A stretch of 64,000 bases of DNA from an uncultured Granulosicoccus sp. (GCA_947495035.1 CANLXI010000009.1:62001-126000); one strand, 5' to 3'. Positions 45,273 to 56,350 are shown, counted from the stretch's first letter. The notes: generated from the sequence alone by a model not told the origin. Numbers and translations are program-made.

Positions 45273-45302
45273 CGCTCATGGTGCCGTCGTTGTATTGTTG
45301 AA

Positions 45303-46130
45303 TCAAGCCAGCCATCGCTTGCGCCGTTTGTAGTGTTTGACATCCCGGAAACTGCGCCGTCCTTCACCGCCGGTACCGAGGTAGAACTCCTTGACATCGG
45401 CATTCTCGCGCAAGGCCGCGCCGTCACCGTCGAGCACCACTCGCCCGGATTCCAGGATATATCCGTAGGTGGCGTACTTGAGAGCAATATTGGTGTTCTG
45501 CTCGGCCAGCAGAAAGGATACGCCGGTATCCTGATTGAGCTGACGCACGATATCGAAGATCTCCTCGACCAGCTGGGGCGCGAGCCCCATCGATGGCTCA
45601 TCCAGCAGAATCATGGCAGGCCGCGACATCAGGGCGCGACCAATGGCACACATCTGTTGCTCACCACCAGAGGTATAGCCAGCCTGGGATTGCCTGCGCT
45701 CGCGCAGCCGGGGGAAATAGTCATACACCATGTCCATATCCCGACGGATCGCCGCCGCGCCATCTCGCCGCGTGAATGCACCGGTCAGCAGATTCTCGTG
45801 AATGCTCAGATGACCGAAACAGTGTCGCCCCTCCATGACCTGTATGCAGCCACGTCGCACGAGTTCGTTGGGAGACAGGCTCTGCACCTGCTCCCCGCGA
45901 AACTCGATATTGCCCTTGCTCACCAGGCCCCGCTCTGCCTGCAGCAGGTTGGAGATGGCTTTCAGCGTCGTGGTCTTGCCGGCACCATTGGCACCCAGCA
46001 AGGCCACGATTCCACCTTTGGGCACATGCAGCGAAACCCCCTTGAGCACGAGTATGACGTGGTCATAGATGACCTCGATATTGTTCACGCTCAGGATGGT
46101 TTCGCTGTCTTCCGATACGGAATCCTGCAT
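45303..46130 (-). CDS. livF: ABC transporter ATPase, LivF type
   Basis: This 275-residue ATPase is one of two for a branched-chain-amino-acid-type (HAAT) importer. Walker A LLGANGAGKTTTLKA, the signature YTSGGEQQMCAIGRAL and Walker B MILLDEPSMGLAPQLVEEIF are clear. The LivF-specific end of the chain carries an extra basic tail of ~35 residues ending RRKRWLA. The start at ATG 46130 is preferred over a TTG at 46175 that overlaps the binding-protein gene. Confidence 0.9.
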   Translation of the reverse strand: MQDSVSEDSETILSVNNIEVIYDHVILVLKGVSLHVPKGGIVALLGANGAGKTTTLKAISNLLQAERGLVSKGNIEFRGEQVQSLSPNELVRRGCIQVMEGRHCFGHLSIHENLLTGAFTRRDGAAAIRRDMDMVYDYFPRLRERRQSQAGYTSGGEQQMCAIGRALMSRPAMILLDEPSMGLAPQLVEEIFDIVRQLNQDTGVSFLLAEQNTNIALKYATYGYILESGRVVLDGDGAALRENADVKEFYLGTGGEGRRSFRDVKHYKRRKRWLA

Positions 46131-46165
46131 GTGCCGGGATTCCCCGGAGCCCACTGGCGTCGACC

Positions 46166-47467
46166 TCAACTGCAAGCCTGTGATTGCCAGTCAGGCTTGT
46201 CGGAGACATAGGCCTCGGCCGCCTCTTCCAGCATGGGGCGAACCACATCGCTCATCGGCGGAATCAGGTCCGAGATCTTTTCCCAGTTCGATCCATTCCA
46301 CTGCTGGATGAAGATGGAGCCACTGCCCTCATGATCGGCGCAGGAGCCCTGGACCGCGCCGGTAAACCCGGGCAGACCCAGTTCGGTCAGTCTCTGCTCG
46401 CTCAGGTCGATATTCTCGAGACCATCGCGCATATCGGCCCCCGTGATGATCTTCTTGCCGGTCGTCTCCTGCGCCACGCGGATACCTTCGGCCAGAATGA
46501 CAGCGTTGAACAGGCCGCGATTGTAGAGCACATTGCCGACATCGTTTTCCGACGCCACCTTGCTCATGCCCTTCTGCACGACATGCGTCAGGACATCCTG
46601 CAGAGCCGGAAAGTCCTGCCCGATGCCCGAGAAGTTGGCAGCCAGGTATCCCTTGCCTGCCTCACCGACGGCATTCAGGTCATTGTTCGAACCCGCCCAC
46701 CAGTTGCCAATGAACCGATCCAGCGGGAAACGGATCTTGGCAGCTTCCTTGATGGCCGTCGGATTCATGGCTCCCCAGCCCCACATGATCATCCAGTCAG
46801 GCCGTTCCTTGCGCACGTTCAGCCATTGCGAGGACTGGTTCTGCATTTCCTTCACACCCACGGGAAACTTGGCAACCTCGAAGCCCATCGATTCGGCCAG
46901 CTGATCCAGCAGCGGAATGGGCTCCTTGCCATACGCGGCATCCAGGTAGATGAAGCCGATTTTCTGACCCTTGACACCACCGTTGTCATCGATGTACTTG
47001 ATGATCGAGGACAGTTGACTCCAATACGAAGCCGGATAGACGAATGTCCAGGGAAACTTGTCACCGGCAGCTGCCGCGGACAACCCATACCCCATGGAGA
47101 AGATCGGTATCTGATCGATCGGTGCCTTGGGAACCAGCGCCAGCGTGATGCCGGTCGACAGGGGGCTGTAAGCCAGAGCTCCCTTGTCCTTGGTCGCCTC
47201 ATAGCACTCCACGCCCTTCTGTGCGTTGTAGGCGGTCTCGCACTCCTCGACCTCGATACGCACGCCATTGATGCCCCCATCGCGCTCGTTGAGCATGGTG
47301 AAATAATCGGCATAACCGTCGGCAAACGGTGTCCCGCCACCGGCAAACGGTCCGGTACGGTAAGTCATGGATGGCATGTACAGGGAATCCTGCGCCTGTG
47401 CAACAGGCACCCAACTGCTGACGGCCAGCATGCCGGCGGCCAGCGTCATGAGAGTTCTTGTAGTCAT
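46166..47467 (-). CDS. Periplasmic binding protein of a Liv/HAAT-type ABC importer
   Basis: This 433-residue protein has a Sec signal (residues 1-24, ending VAQAQD) and the type I periplasmic-binding fold seen in LivK-like and aromatic/urea-binding proteins: FADGYADYFTMLNERDGGINGV, GVECYEATKDKG, AYSPLSTGIT, RPDWMIMWGWGAMNP and RFIGNWWAGSNND. It is longer than amino-acid binding LivK (~370), as is common for binders of larger or aromatic acids. AGAGGAGAAC before ATG 47467 is a strong ribosome site. The ligand is not known; the CoA ligases in the operon suggest a carboxylic acid. Confidence 0.87.
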   Translation of the reverse strand: MTTRTLMTLAAGMLAVSSWVPVAQAQDSLYMPSMTYRTGPFAGGGTPFADGYADYFTMLNERDGGINGVRIEVEECETAYNAQKGVECYEATKDKGALAYSPLSTGITLALVPKAPIDQIPIFSMGYGLSAAAAGDKFPWTFVYPASYWSQLSSIIKYIDDNGGVKGQKIGFIYLDAAYGKEPIPLLDQLAESMGFEVAKFPVGVKEMQNQSSQWLNVRKERPDWMIMWGWGAMNPTAIKEAAKIRFPLDRFIGNWWAGSNNDLNAVGEAGKGYLAANFSGIGQDFPALQDVLTHVVQKGMSKVASENDVGNVLYNRGLFNAVILAEGIRVAQETTGKKIITGADMRDGLENIDLSEQRLTELGLPGFTGAVQGSCADHEGSGSIFIQQWNGSNWEKISDLIPPMSDVVRPMLEEAAEAYVSDKPDWQSQACS

Positions 47468-47608
47468 GTGGTTCTCCTCTGGTGGTGATACTGATACTGC
47501 CAATGTGGTGATGCAGTACCTTTGCAACTTGTGGGTAAATGATGAATCAGGATTGTTGGTGTAATCGCTGAGGGTTCATGAACTGCCGCGATGCAGGGTG
47601 CAGCGAAT

Positions 47609-48694
47609 TCAGTTGCTGGAATACGGAAACGGCCATGTTCTGAGCTTTTCCTTGCCGATCTGCCACAGCCTTGCCAGCCCATGGGGTTCGACGATCAGAA
47701 AGAAGATGATCAGGACACCGATGATGATATTGGCGACATGCTCGGTCGTGGCAGCAATCACATCCAGCCCCAGCATCGGCGGTATGGCTCGAATGACGAT
47801 GGGCAGAACCCAGATGAAGGCAGCGCCCAGGAAGCAGCCCAGCAGAGAGCCCATGCCGCCGATGATCACCATGAACAACACCAGTAGCGAATGGTTGATA
47901 TCGAATGCCTCGGCCTCCGCCGAACCGATCCAGAAAAACACCATGAGGGCGCCAGCCACCCCGCAGTAATAGCTGGAAAAGGCAAATGCCGACAGTTTTG
48001 CGTACAGCGGCCGTACCCCCATCAGCTCGGCGGCAATGTCCATGTCCCGGATCATCATCCAGCTGCGTCCGATGCGGCCACGCAGGATGTTGGCAGCCGC
48101 CAGAGTCATGATCGACACCAGTGTCACGATCACCAGATAACGCACTGTCGGTGAAGCCGATGCGCCGGTGATGGCGATATCGAACAGTTTGCGCTGTGGC
48201 ACCTCGATGGCTCCGGAGTCGTTGTAGTTGTACAACCAGCCGATCCGGATGAAACACCATTCGAGAAAGAACTGGGCTGCCAGCGTGGTGATGGCCAGAT
48301 ACAGTCCCTTGATTCGCAGACTCGGCAATCCGAAAACGACACCGACCCCGGCCGAGAAAACGCCGGAGAGCAGCACCATGAACAGAATGTTGATGTCCGG
48401 GAAATACGTGGTGAGCTTGTAACAGGCATACGCCCCGACCCCCATGAATGCGCCGGTACCCAGCGACAACTGGCCGGCATAGCCGGTCAGGATGTTCAGT
48501 CCCACAGCGGCCAGCGCAAACACCAGAAACGGGATCATGATCGAGCCGATGAGGAAATCGCTCGCCAGTACGGGCACGATGACAAAGGCCACGAGCAGAA
48601 TCAGGCCGAGGCCGATCCGGTCCTGCCGAATCGGCAACAAGGCCTGATCTGCCGCATAGCTGGTCTTGAACTGGCCTGCCTCACGATAGAACAT
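47609..48694 (-). CDS. livM: ABC importer permease, LivM type
   Basis: This 361-residue inner-membrane permease has about ten hydrophobic segments. LNILTGYAGQLSLGTGAFMGVGAY near the N-terminal third is the LivM hallmark, followed by GLPSLRIKGLYLAITTLAAQ and, after the coupling helix, GRIGRSWMMIRDMDIAAELMGV and GGMGSLLGCFLGAAFI. GGAGGCAGGC precedes ATG 48694. It forms the channel with LivH. Confidence 0.92.
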   Translation of the reverse strand: MFYREAGQFKTSYAADQALLPIRQDRIGLGLILLVAFVIVPVLASDFLIGSIMIPFLVFALAAVGLNILTGYAGQLSLGTGAFMGVGAYACYKLTTYFPDINILFMVLLSGVFSAGVGVVFGLPSLRIKGLYLAITTLAAQFFLEWCFIRIGWLYNYNDSGAIEVPQRKLFDIAITGASASPTVRYLVIVTLVSIMTLAAANILRGRIGRSWMMIRDMDIAAELMGVRPLYAKLSAFAFSSYYCGVAGALMVFFWIGSAEAEAFDINHSLLVLFMVIIGGMGSLLGCFLGAAFIWVLPIVIRAIPPMLGLDVIAATTEHVANIIIGVLIIFFLIVEPHGLARLWQIGKEKLRTWPFPYSSN

Positions 48695-48762
48695 GCCTGC
48701 CTCCGATCGATTGCACTTGTCCGCGTTCCGGCGTCATGGCGCCACGATCCTGCAAGAATCTG

Positions 48763-49719
48763 TCACACACGTTCGATGATCCTCTCGCCAAACAGCCCCT
48801 GCGGGCGAAACAGCAGGAAGATCAGCGCCAGCACATAGGCAAACCAGGCCTCGACCCCACTACCGAACAACGCCCCCCAGTAGACCTCGAAGAGCTTCTC
48901 GCCGATGCCGATGATCAGACCGCCCACGATGGCACCGGGTATGGACGTGAAACCACCGAGGATCAACACCGCCAGTGCCTTCAGGGCAATGATTTCCAGC
49001 GCGAAGGAGACCTCGGAGCGTGCCCCCCACATGATGCCGGTCACCAGTGCCACGATACCGGCAGCGAACCAGACGATTGCCCAGATCTGATGCAGCGAGA
49101 TGCCGACCGACAGTGCCGCCTGATGATCATCGGCAACAGCGCGCAGGGCTCGGCCGATCCGCGTTTTCGAGAAGAACAGCGCCAGTGCCAGCACCATCAG
49201 CAAGGCAACCACGGTGGCCGCGATATCGATATGCTGAAAGATGACAATGCCACCAAACACTTCCAGGTCGGTGGAACCGGTGGGCAGCCCCAACTCCTCG
49301 GTAATCATCGGTTTGGGCTCACCACCGAACAGCAGCTGACCGACCCCCTTGAGGACCAGGGTCAGTCCGATGGTCGCCATCAGCAGAATGGCATCGTGCT
49401 GATTGACCAGCTTGCGCAACACCAGACGCTCGACACCAACGGCCAGCACCCCCATGATCCCCAGGGCCAGTATTACGGCCAGCCATGCCGGCACCCCCAT
49501 GCCATGCAGGCTCACCAGGGCCAGAGCTGCAAAAACCACCATGATGCCCTGGGCAAAATTGAAGACCCCTGATGCCTTGTAGATCAGTACGAAACCGAGC
49601 GCGATCAGCGAATACAGAACGCCGGCGACGAAGCCTTCCCAGACGACCTGCAGGAAAAAATCGGGATAGGCGCCCATTTCCAGAAACGGTGCCACTACGA
49701 TGCTGTGCAGGATTTCCAT
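48763..49719 (-). CDS. livH: ABC importer permease, LivH type
   Basis: This 318-residue inner-membrane permease of the HAAT family has eight or nine membrane segments. ALGFVLIYKASGVFNFAQG is the LivH signature, with RTRIGRALRAVADDHQAALSVG and GFTSIPGAIVGGLIIGIGE later. ATG 49719 sits one base after the livG stop; a longer start at 49746 lies inside livG and is unlikely. Confidence 0.92.
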   Translation of the reverse strand: MEILHSIVVAPFLEMGAYPDFFLQVVWEGFVAGVLYSLIALGFVLIYKASGVFNFAQGIMVVFAALALVSLHGMGVPAWLAVILALGIMGVLAVGVERLVLRKLVNQHDAILLMATIGLTLVLKGVGQLLFGGEPKPMITEELGLPTGSTDLEVFGGIVIFQHIDIAATVVALLMVLALALFFSKTRIGRALRAVADDHQAALSVGISLHQIWAIVWFAAGIVALVTGIMWGARSEVSFALEIIALKALAVLILGGFTSIPGAIVGGLIIGIGEKLFEVYWGALFGSGVEAWFAYVLALIFLLFRPQGLFGERIIERV

Positions 49720-49720
49720 G

Positions 49721-50593
49721 TCAGTGGGCCACTCCCAGGTAGGCATCGATCACTTCCTGACTGGCCTGCACTTCAGCCGGCGTACCATCCGCGATCTTCT
49801 TGCCGTAGTCGAGCACCACCACACGATCGGCCAGATCCATGACCACACCCATATCGTGCTCGATCAAGGCAATGGTGGTACCGAACTCCGAATTCAGATC
49901 GATGATGAAGCGGCTCATGTCTTCCTTCTCTTCCAGGTTCATGCCCGCCATGGGTTCATCCAGCAACAGCAGTTCGGGCTCCATGGCCATGGCCCGTCCC
50001 AGCTCGACCCGCTTCTGCAGGCCATAGGGCAAGCGTCCGACCGGCTGTTTCCTGATGTGCGCGATTTCCAGAAAGTCGATGATCTCCTCGACACGCCGAC
50101 GATGCCGGATTTCCTCGTTGCGTGCCGGGCCCAGGTGGACAAGCTGCCACAGGAAACCACGATGCATTTTCAGCGATCGCCCCGACATGATGTTGTCCAG
50201 AGTGCTCATGCCCTTGAACAGTGCCACGTTCTGAAACGTTCTGGCAATACCGGAGGCCGCTGCCTGATAGGGCTTCATGCGCCGACGCGGCTTGCCCCGA
50301 AAGGTGATGAGCCCTTCCTGCGGGTGATAGAAGCCATTGATGACGTTCAGCAACGAGGTCTTGCCCGCACCATTGGGACCAATGATGGCTCGCACCTCCC
50401 CCTGCATGATGTTGAAGGAAATGTCGGTAACCGCCTGTACGCCGCCAAACGACAGTGAAACGTTCTCGACACTCAACAGTTCGTTGGTATACCGGCCGGA
50501 TGTTTCGTCCACGGGTTCGCTCGCTGTCAAGTCCTGGGTGGGTCGATCATGAGCCTTGCTCTCATCGATCGCTGCTTGCTTGCCGGACGGCAT
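49721..50593 (-). CDS. livG: ABC transporter ATPase, LivG type
   Basis: This 290-residue ATPase has an N-terminal extension of ~40 polar residues, then the standard domain: LSFGGVQAV, Walker A IIGPNGAGKTSLLN, IARTFQNVALF, the variant signature LPYGLQKRVELGRAMA and Walker B LLLLDEPMAGMN. The LPYGLQK form is typical for LivG. It starts directly behind the synthetase stop codon, so translation is likely coupled. Confidence 0.92.
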   Translation of the reverse strand: MPSGKQAAIDESKAHDRPTQDLTASEPVDETSGRYTNELLSVENVSLSFGGVQAVTDISFNIMQGEVRAIIGPNGAGKTSLLNVINGFYHPQEGLITFRGKPRRRMKPYQAAASGIARTFQNVALFKGMSTLDNIMSGRSLKMHRGFLWQLVHLGPARNEEIRHRRRVEEIIDFLEIAHIRKQPVGRLPYGLQKRVELGRAMAMEPELLLLDEPMAGMNLEEKEDMSRFIIDLNSEFGTTIALIEHDMGVVMDLADRVVVLDYGKKIADGTPAEVQASQEVIDAYLGVAH

Positions 50594-52543
50594 TCAGGAC
50601 GCCTTGGCCAGTGACGAGGATTCAGCCACGGTATGCAGGCGTACGTCTGCCTCGATAGTCCCCTTGCGCCCGTCCTCGAAGACCACGGTGGTCGATACGA
50701 ACTGGCTGTCCTTGTCCGAATACAGTGCATCGATCAGCGGCTGGTAGCGCTCGTTGATGAACTTGCGCCGGACTTTCTGGGTGCGCGTCAATTCGCCATC
50801 ATCAGCGTCCAGCTCCTTGTGCAACACCAGAAAACGGCGGATGCAGGCACCGGCAACCCGTGGCTCGGCCAGCAGATCGCGATTGACCTCCTCGATATGC
50901 GATTCGATCATGTCGTAGACAAGCGGATGTCCGGCCAGCTCCTGATAGGAGGCATAGACGATATTGTTTCTTTCCGCCCAGTTGGCTACCGAAGTCAGGT
51001 CGATATTGACGAAGGCTGCCACGTAGTCACGTTGATCACCAAAGGCCACGACCTCCTTGACGGCTGGAAAGAACTTGAGCTTGTTTTCGATGTACTTGGG
51101 TGGAAACAGACTGCCATCATTGAGCTTGCCGACATCCTTGGCGCGATCGATGATGCGCAGATGCCCATTGTCATCGATGAATCCGGCATCACCGGTCAAT
51201 ACCCAGCCATCGGGTGTCTTGGTCGATGCCGTCGCTTCCTCGTTCTGGTAATAGCCCATGAACACGCCGGGGGAGCGGTACTGCACTTCGCCATTCTCGG
51301 CAATGCGTATTTCAACGTCCAGAGACGGTGTGCCGACGGTGTCGGCATCGATCTGACCATCGGGCTGGGCCGTGATGTAGACACTGGCCTCGGTCTGACC
51401 GTACAGCTGTTTGAGATTGATACCCAGCGACCGGTAGAAGCGGAATATGTCTGGTCCGATCGCCTCGCCCGCCGTATAGGCCACCCGTACCTTCGACATG
51501 CCCAGGCGATTCTTCAAGGGTCCGTAGACCAGGAAGTCTCCCAGGGCATAGTGCAGGCGAGCCACGACGGGCACGGTCTCGCCATTGAGCACCGCTTCCC
51601 CGTGGCGACGCGCCACGGCGATGAAATGATCGAACATCCATCGCTTGGGGCGACTGGCATCTTCCATGGCGACGGTGATGGAGGTCAGCAGGGATTCGAA
51701 CACTCTGGGTGGTGCAAAGAAATAACTGGGTGCTATTTCGCGCCGATCGGCAGCGATGGTGTCAAGGCTTTCCGGACAACACACGCAGTAGCCTGCCGTG
51801 AGTGACTGCCCGTAACTGAAAACGTGATCGCCAACCCAGGCCAGGGGCAGATAGGCAATGATTTCCTCGTTGACGTCCAGCTTGTCGAAGGTGTTTGCAT
51901 TGATGGACGTGACAACCAGATTGCGATGCGAGAGCATCACGCCCTTCGGCCGCCCGGTGGTACCCGAGGTGTAGAGCATCACGCACAGTTGATCCGCCTG
52001 CAATTCGTCGATGCCCGTGCGCCATTGCACGGCCTGATGACGGTCACGCTCCAGCCTTTTCAAGCCCAGTTGTTGTACCGCATCGATCGAGTGGATCCTG
52101 TCCTGGTCGTAGCCACGCATTCCTCGCGGCTCGTCATACAGAATCTGTGAGAGTTGTGGCAGCTGATCCTGTACAGAGACAACCTTGTCGACCTGCTCCT
52201 GATCCTGACAGACGGCAAAACACACACCGGCATGCTCGAGCACATAGACCATTTCCTCGGCTACTGCATCGGCGTACATCGGCACCGGAATTCCGCCAAT
52301 GGACTGAATGGCAGCAAACGACCAATACAGTTTCGGTCGATTGCTGCCGATTATTGCAACCTTGTCGCCCTTCTGCAATCCCAGCTCTTGCAGGCCAAGC
52401 GCATAGGTCTGCACTTGAGTGCAGACATCAGCCCAGCTCCACTCATGCCAGATGCCCAGATCCTTGTGACGCATGGCCACATGATCAGCATATTGCTCAG
52501 CGTTGCGAAGCAGATAGTGTGGCAGGCTGGGCAATGATTGCAT
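50594..52543 (-). CDS. Long-chain-type acyl-CoA synthetase (AMP-forming)
   Basis: This ~649-residue adenylate-forming ligase activates a carboxylic acid as acyl-AMP and acyl-CoA. Motifs in order are CVMLYTSGTTGRPKGVMLSH (P-loop), YLPLAWVGDHVFSY, KRWMFDHFIAVAR, YGQTEASVYIT, GWVLTGDAGFID and RIIDRAKDVGKLNDG. The layout is that of eukaryote-like/FadD15 long-chain synthetases, which often start HAAT operons in proteobacteria. It heads the liv operon just after serS. ATG 52543 is chosen; an in-frame TTG at 52561 adds six residues. Confidence 0.88.
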   Translation of the reverse strand: MQSLPSLPHYLLRNAEQYADHVAMRHKDLGIWHEWSWADVCTQVQTYALGLQELGLQKGDKVAIIGSNRPKLYWSFAAIQSIGGIPVPMYADAVAEEMVYVLEHAGVCFAVCQDQEQVDKVVSVQDQLPQLSQILYDEPRGMRGYDQDRIHSIDAVQQLGLKRLERDRHQAVQWRTGIDELQADQLCVMLYTSGTTGRPKGVMLSHRNLVVTSINANTFDKLDVNEEIIAYLPLAWVGDHVFSYGQSLTAGYCVCCPESLDTIAADRREIAPSYFFAPPRVFESLLTSITVAMEDASRPKRWMFDHFIAVARRHGEAVLNGETVPVVARLHYALGDFLVYGPLKNRLGMSKVRVAYTAGEAIGPDIFRFYRSLGINLKQLYGQTEASVYITAQPDGQIDADTVGTPSLDVEIRIAENGEVQYRSPGVFMGYYQNEEATASTKTPDGWVLTGDAGFIDDNGHLRIIDRAKDVGKLNDGSLFPPKYIENKLKFFPAVKEVVAFGDQRDYVAAFVNIDLTSVANWAERNNIVYASYQELAGHPLVYDMIESHIEEVNRDLLAEPRVAGACIRRFLVLHKELDADDGELTRTQKVRRKFINERYQPLIDALYSDKDSQFVSTTVVFEDGRKGTIEADVRLHTVAESSSLAKAS

Positions 52544-52564
52544 GAGGTCAGTCAGTGGCAAGCG

Positions 52565-54183
<1,619 letters not shown>

Positions 54184-54561
54184 TCAGGTCTGCAGAAACC
54201 AGCGAACCAATGCGCTGCCAAGAAACACCGCCAGTAGTGAACCGAAGAGATTCAGCGCCATGTTGAGCAGCGCCATCACCCGGGCTCCCTCTTCGAGCAA
54301 TCGCAGCGTTTCCACCGAAAAGGTCGAGAAGGTCGTGAAGCCACCAAGAAATCCGACCACGAGCAGCAGCTGTAGCGGTGTGCCGAACAATCCGCGACTC
54401 CAGAACCAGGTGGCAATGATGCCTGCCAGCAAGGCTCCGAGAATATTGGCGGTCAGTGTGGCCAACGGAAAGCGCAACAGCTCTCTGGCCATGAGCAGAC
54501 TGATGGAGTAACGCAGGCACGCTCCCATGGCTCCACCCAGCCCCACGTAGAGGTAATTCAT
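54184..54561 (-). CDS. crcB: Fluoride channel CrcB/Fluc
   Basis: This ~125-residue small membrane protein has four hydrophobic segments and exports fluoride as an antiparallel dimer. GLGGAMGACLRYSIS near the N-terminus (with the conserved arginine), LTANILGALLAG (the asparagine lining the pore) and GFLGGFTTFSTFSVET (the sodium-site threonine/phenylalanine box) are all present. ATG 54561 is chosen; ATG 54579 adds six residues. No fluoride riboswitch is seen in the 65 bases upstream. Confidence 0.93.
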   Translation of the reverse strand: MNYLYVGLGGAMGACLRYSISLLMARELLRFPLATLTANILGALLAGIIATWFWSRGLFGTPLQLLLVVGFLGGFTTFSTFSVETLRLLEEGARVMALLNMALNLFGSLLAVFLGSALVRWFLQT

Positions 54562-54626
54562 CCCCGGATTCATCGGCATCGACCTTGCATTGACAGCATG
54601 AAACTCTAGCGCAATTTCAGCAACAC

Positions 54627-55232
54627 ATGATCCCTCGAATCAGCCTGCTGCTTCTGTTGGCCAGCAGCACCGTGGCTCTGGCCCAGCCCTTGTACAAATG
54701 GGTCGAACCCGATGGGTCCATTACCTTCTCACCAGAGCCACCTGCCGGTGATATCCGTTACGAGCGCGTTGACTCGCCCGGCGCGGCGGCAGCGCCGACC
54801 GATGGCCTGTCTCGCCTGTCCGCCAATGAGGGCAAGAGCTTGCCGGCGGCGCGCGATCAATCGCCCGTCAGTCCTGACAAATCCTTGCCTCGAGTCGAGT
54901 ACGCTCCCGGAAACGCCGGTGATCTGCCACCGGCCATCAGCCGATCTCGCCAGCAAGCTGCCCGCAGTGCCAGCCTGAGCCCTGTCAACAGCGCGCTGGC
55001 AATAAGTCAAGCCGGTGGTTCGGATTCGACACAAGCCGGACAGACGGATGAAGGCCTGGCAGCCAGCATCAGCGCAGCAAGCTTCAAGCGGAGCCGTTGT
55101 CAGGACCTGAAAAAGAGAGTCACATCGCTGGAACGGCGTCTGCAGTCACGCCTGACCCCGGAAGACATGGACAACACGGTCATCCACATGGCGCGATACC
55201 AGCAAAGCTTCGATCAGTACTGCGCACAGTAA
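54627..55232 (+). CDS. DUF4124-domain periplasmic protein
   Basis: This 201-residue exported protein has a signal peptide (residues 1-19, ending TVALAQ). The DUF4124 domain follows at once (PLYKWVEPDGSITFSPEPP), a short beta motif often found at the N-terminus of gammaproteobacterial envelope proteins of unknown function. The middle is low-complexity and proline/serine-rich, and the last ~45 residues form a charged helix (KRSRCQDLKKRVTSLERRLQ) with two cysteines in this tail. It is divergent from crcB and its 3' end overlaps the convergent DUF1249 gene by 19 bases. Confidence 0.82.
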   Translation: MIPRISLLLLLASSTVALAQPLYKWVEPDGSITFSPEPPAGDIRYERVDSPGAAAAPTDGLSRLSANEGKSLPAARDQSPVSPDKSLPRVEYAPGNAGDLPPAISRSRQQAARSASLSPVNSALAISQAGGSDSTQAGQTDEGLAASISAASFKRSRCQDLKKRVTSLERRLQSRLTPEDMDNTVIHMARYQQSFDQYCAQ

Positions 55233-55702
55233 TCATCAGCCGCCATGGCCGGTGTGTCCTGTCGGTCACCGAACTGATGGCCCTGCCTCAGACAATAGGC
55301 AAGCCATCGATTCAGAAACCGGTTCAGACGTCGCCCCTCCTCCAGGTCTCGGGTACGCCGGACCTCGATTCGCCCCTCCGGCATGAGACCGCTCATGACC
55401 TCGCAGGAACGCGCATCGTGATAGAGACGAATGCTGAGATCAGGTTCCCGCTCCTTGCGCCCACGCGCACTGTTCGAGGAAAACCGGTAGCTCAGCTTGA
55501 AGGTCGACGTATAGCGGCTGTGCTCCAGCTCACTGAGCTCCAGCGTCAGGGTACCAGGAGCCGTTGACAGGAAGGCTCCTCTGCCCATTTGCCTCAGTTC
55601 CGGTGCCAGCAGCCGCATGAGCATGTAGTTCTGCTCGTACAAGTCCATCAGTGCGGAGAATCGACCGCTGTTTCGCGGCTTGTGAAGTAGAGTGCTGTAC
55701 AT
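55214..55702 (-). CDS. DUF1249 family protein (YqiB-like)
   Basis: This 162-residue cytosolic protein belongs to the conserved gammaproteobacterial DUF1249 family: FSALMDLYEQNYMLMRLLAP at the start, then LTLELSELEHSRYTSTFKLSY, DLSIRLYHDARSCEVMS and LNRFLNRWLAYCLRQGHQF near the end. Function is unknown. E. coli yqiB sits near nudF and cpdA, but that context is not seen here. It converges on the DUF4124 gene, sharing the last 19 bases. Confidence 0.88.
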   Translation of the reverse strand: MYSTLLHKPRNSGRFSALMDLYEQNYMLMRLLAPELRQMGRGAFLSTAPGTLTLELSELEHSRYTSTFKLSYRFSSNSARGRKEREPDLSIRLYHDARSCEVMSGLMPEGRIEVRRTRDLEEGRRLNRFLNRWLAYCLRQGHQFGDRQDTPAMAADDYCAQY

Positions 55703-55875
55703 CGGGCGTATTATGGTGGGCCAGTGAGATCAGTTCAAACAAATAATTCGCACTACAGCCAGGCAAACTGCACTCAATCCGCTAAATCAGACACATTCGC
55801 TTGTAATACCGTCAGAATGACAGCATATTGTGTGCGTCAGAATCGGTCTGAATGTTGCTGTCAAGGTCCGCAAGC

Positions 55876-55903
55876 TTGCAGCGGGCGGTAATTTAGTGAT
55901 AAT
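55876..55903 (+). promoter_or_regulatory. Candidate sigma-70 promoter of infA
   Basis: TTGCAG (55876-55881) and GATAAT (55898-55903) are spaced by 16 bases and lie 58 bases upstream of the infA start. Both boxes match the sigma-70 consensus at four or five positions. The 5' leader would be about 50 bases long. Confidence 0.45.
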
Positions 55904-55960
55904 GGCGACCAGTAAACACCCTGACGATGCACCTACTGATGAAGGCAAACCAGAGATTTA

Positions 55961-56179
55961 ATGGCTAAAGAAGAACCCATAGAGATGGAAGGCGTGGTTG
56001 TTGATACGCTTCCCAACACCATGTTCCGAGTGGAACTGGAAAACGGACATATTGTTACGGCTCATATATCCGGCAAGATGCGCAAGCACTACATCCGCAT
56101 CCTTACCGGTGACAAGGTCACTGTCCAGATGACTCCGTACGATCTGAGCAAAGGTCGGATCACGTATCGTAGCCGTTAG
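55961..56179 (+). CDS. infA: Translation initiation factor IF-1
   Basis: This 72-residue OB-fold protein binds the ribosomal A site during initiation. The sequence [19 protein letters not shown], the RNA-binding [17 protein letters not shown] and the end [12 protein letters not shown] are nearly invariant in proteobacteria. It is monocistronic with a strong hairpin behind it and converges on clpA, the usual gammaproteobacterial neighbourhood. Confidence 0.97.
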   Translation: MAKEEPIEMEGVVVDTLPNTMFRVELENGHIVTAHISGKMRKHYIRILTGDKVTVQMTPYDLSKGRITYRSR

Positions 56180-56202
56180 ATCAGCTACCCTACCGAATTC
56201 CG

Positions 56203-56240
56203 GAAGGCCATCAAACACATTCAAGTGTTTGATGGCCTTC
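56203..56240. terminator. Bidirectional terminator between infA and clpA
   Basis: GAAGGCCATCAAACAC (56203-56218) pairs perfectly with GTGTTTGATGGCCTTC (56225-56240): a 16-bp stem and 6-base loop. The stem ends in A/T-rich pairs but no long T-run follows on the plus strand. Between convergent genes it can serve both transcripts. Confidence 0.75.
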
Positions 56241-56350
56241 TCGTTTGCGTGCCCGGAACAGACTGCCCGCCCCGTCTGAAGAATGAACGAGTGGCCCAGT
56301 CGCCAGACAGCGATCGCTGCCTGTCAACCTGAGCCGGGATCCTGCCACGG

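Noticed and set aside
54562..54626. Fluoride riboswitch upstream of crcB
   Set aside because: Only 65 bases are available before the divergent gene and the conserved crcB-motif bases are not present.
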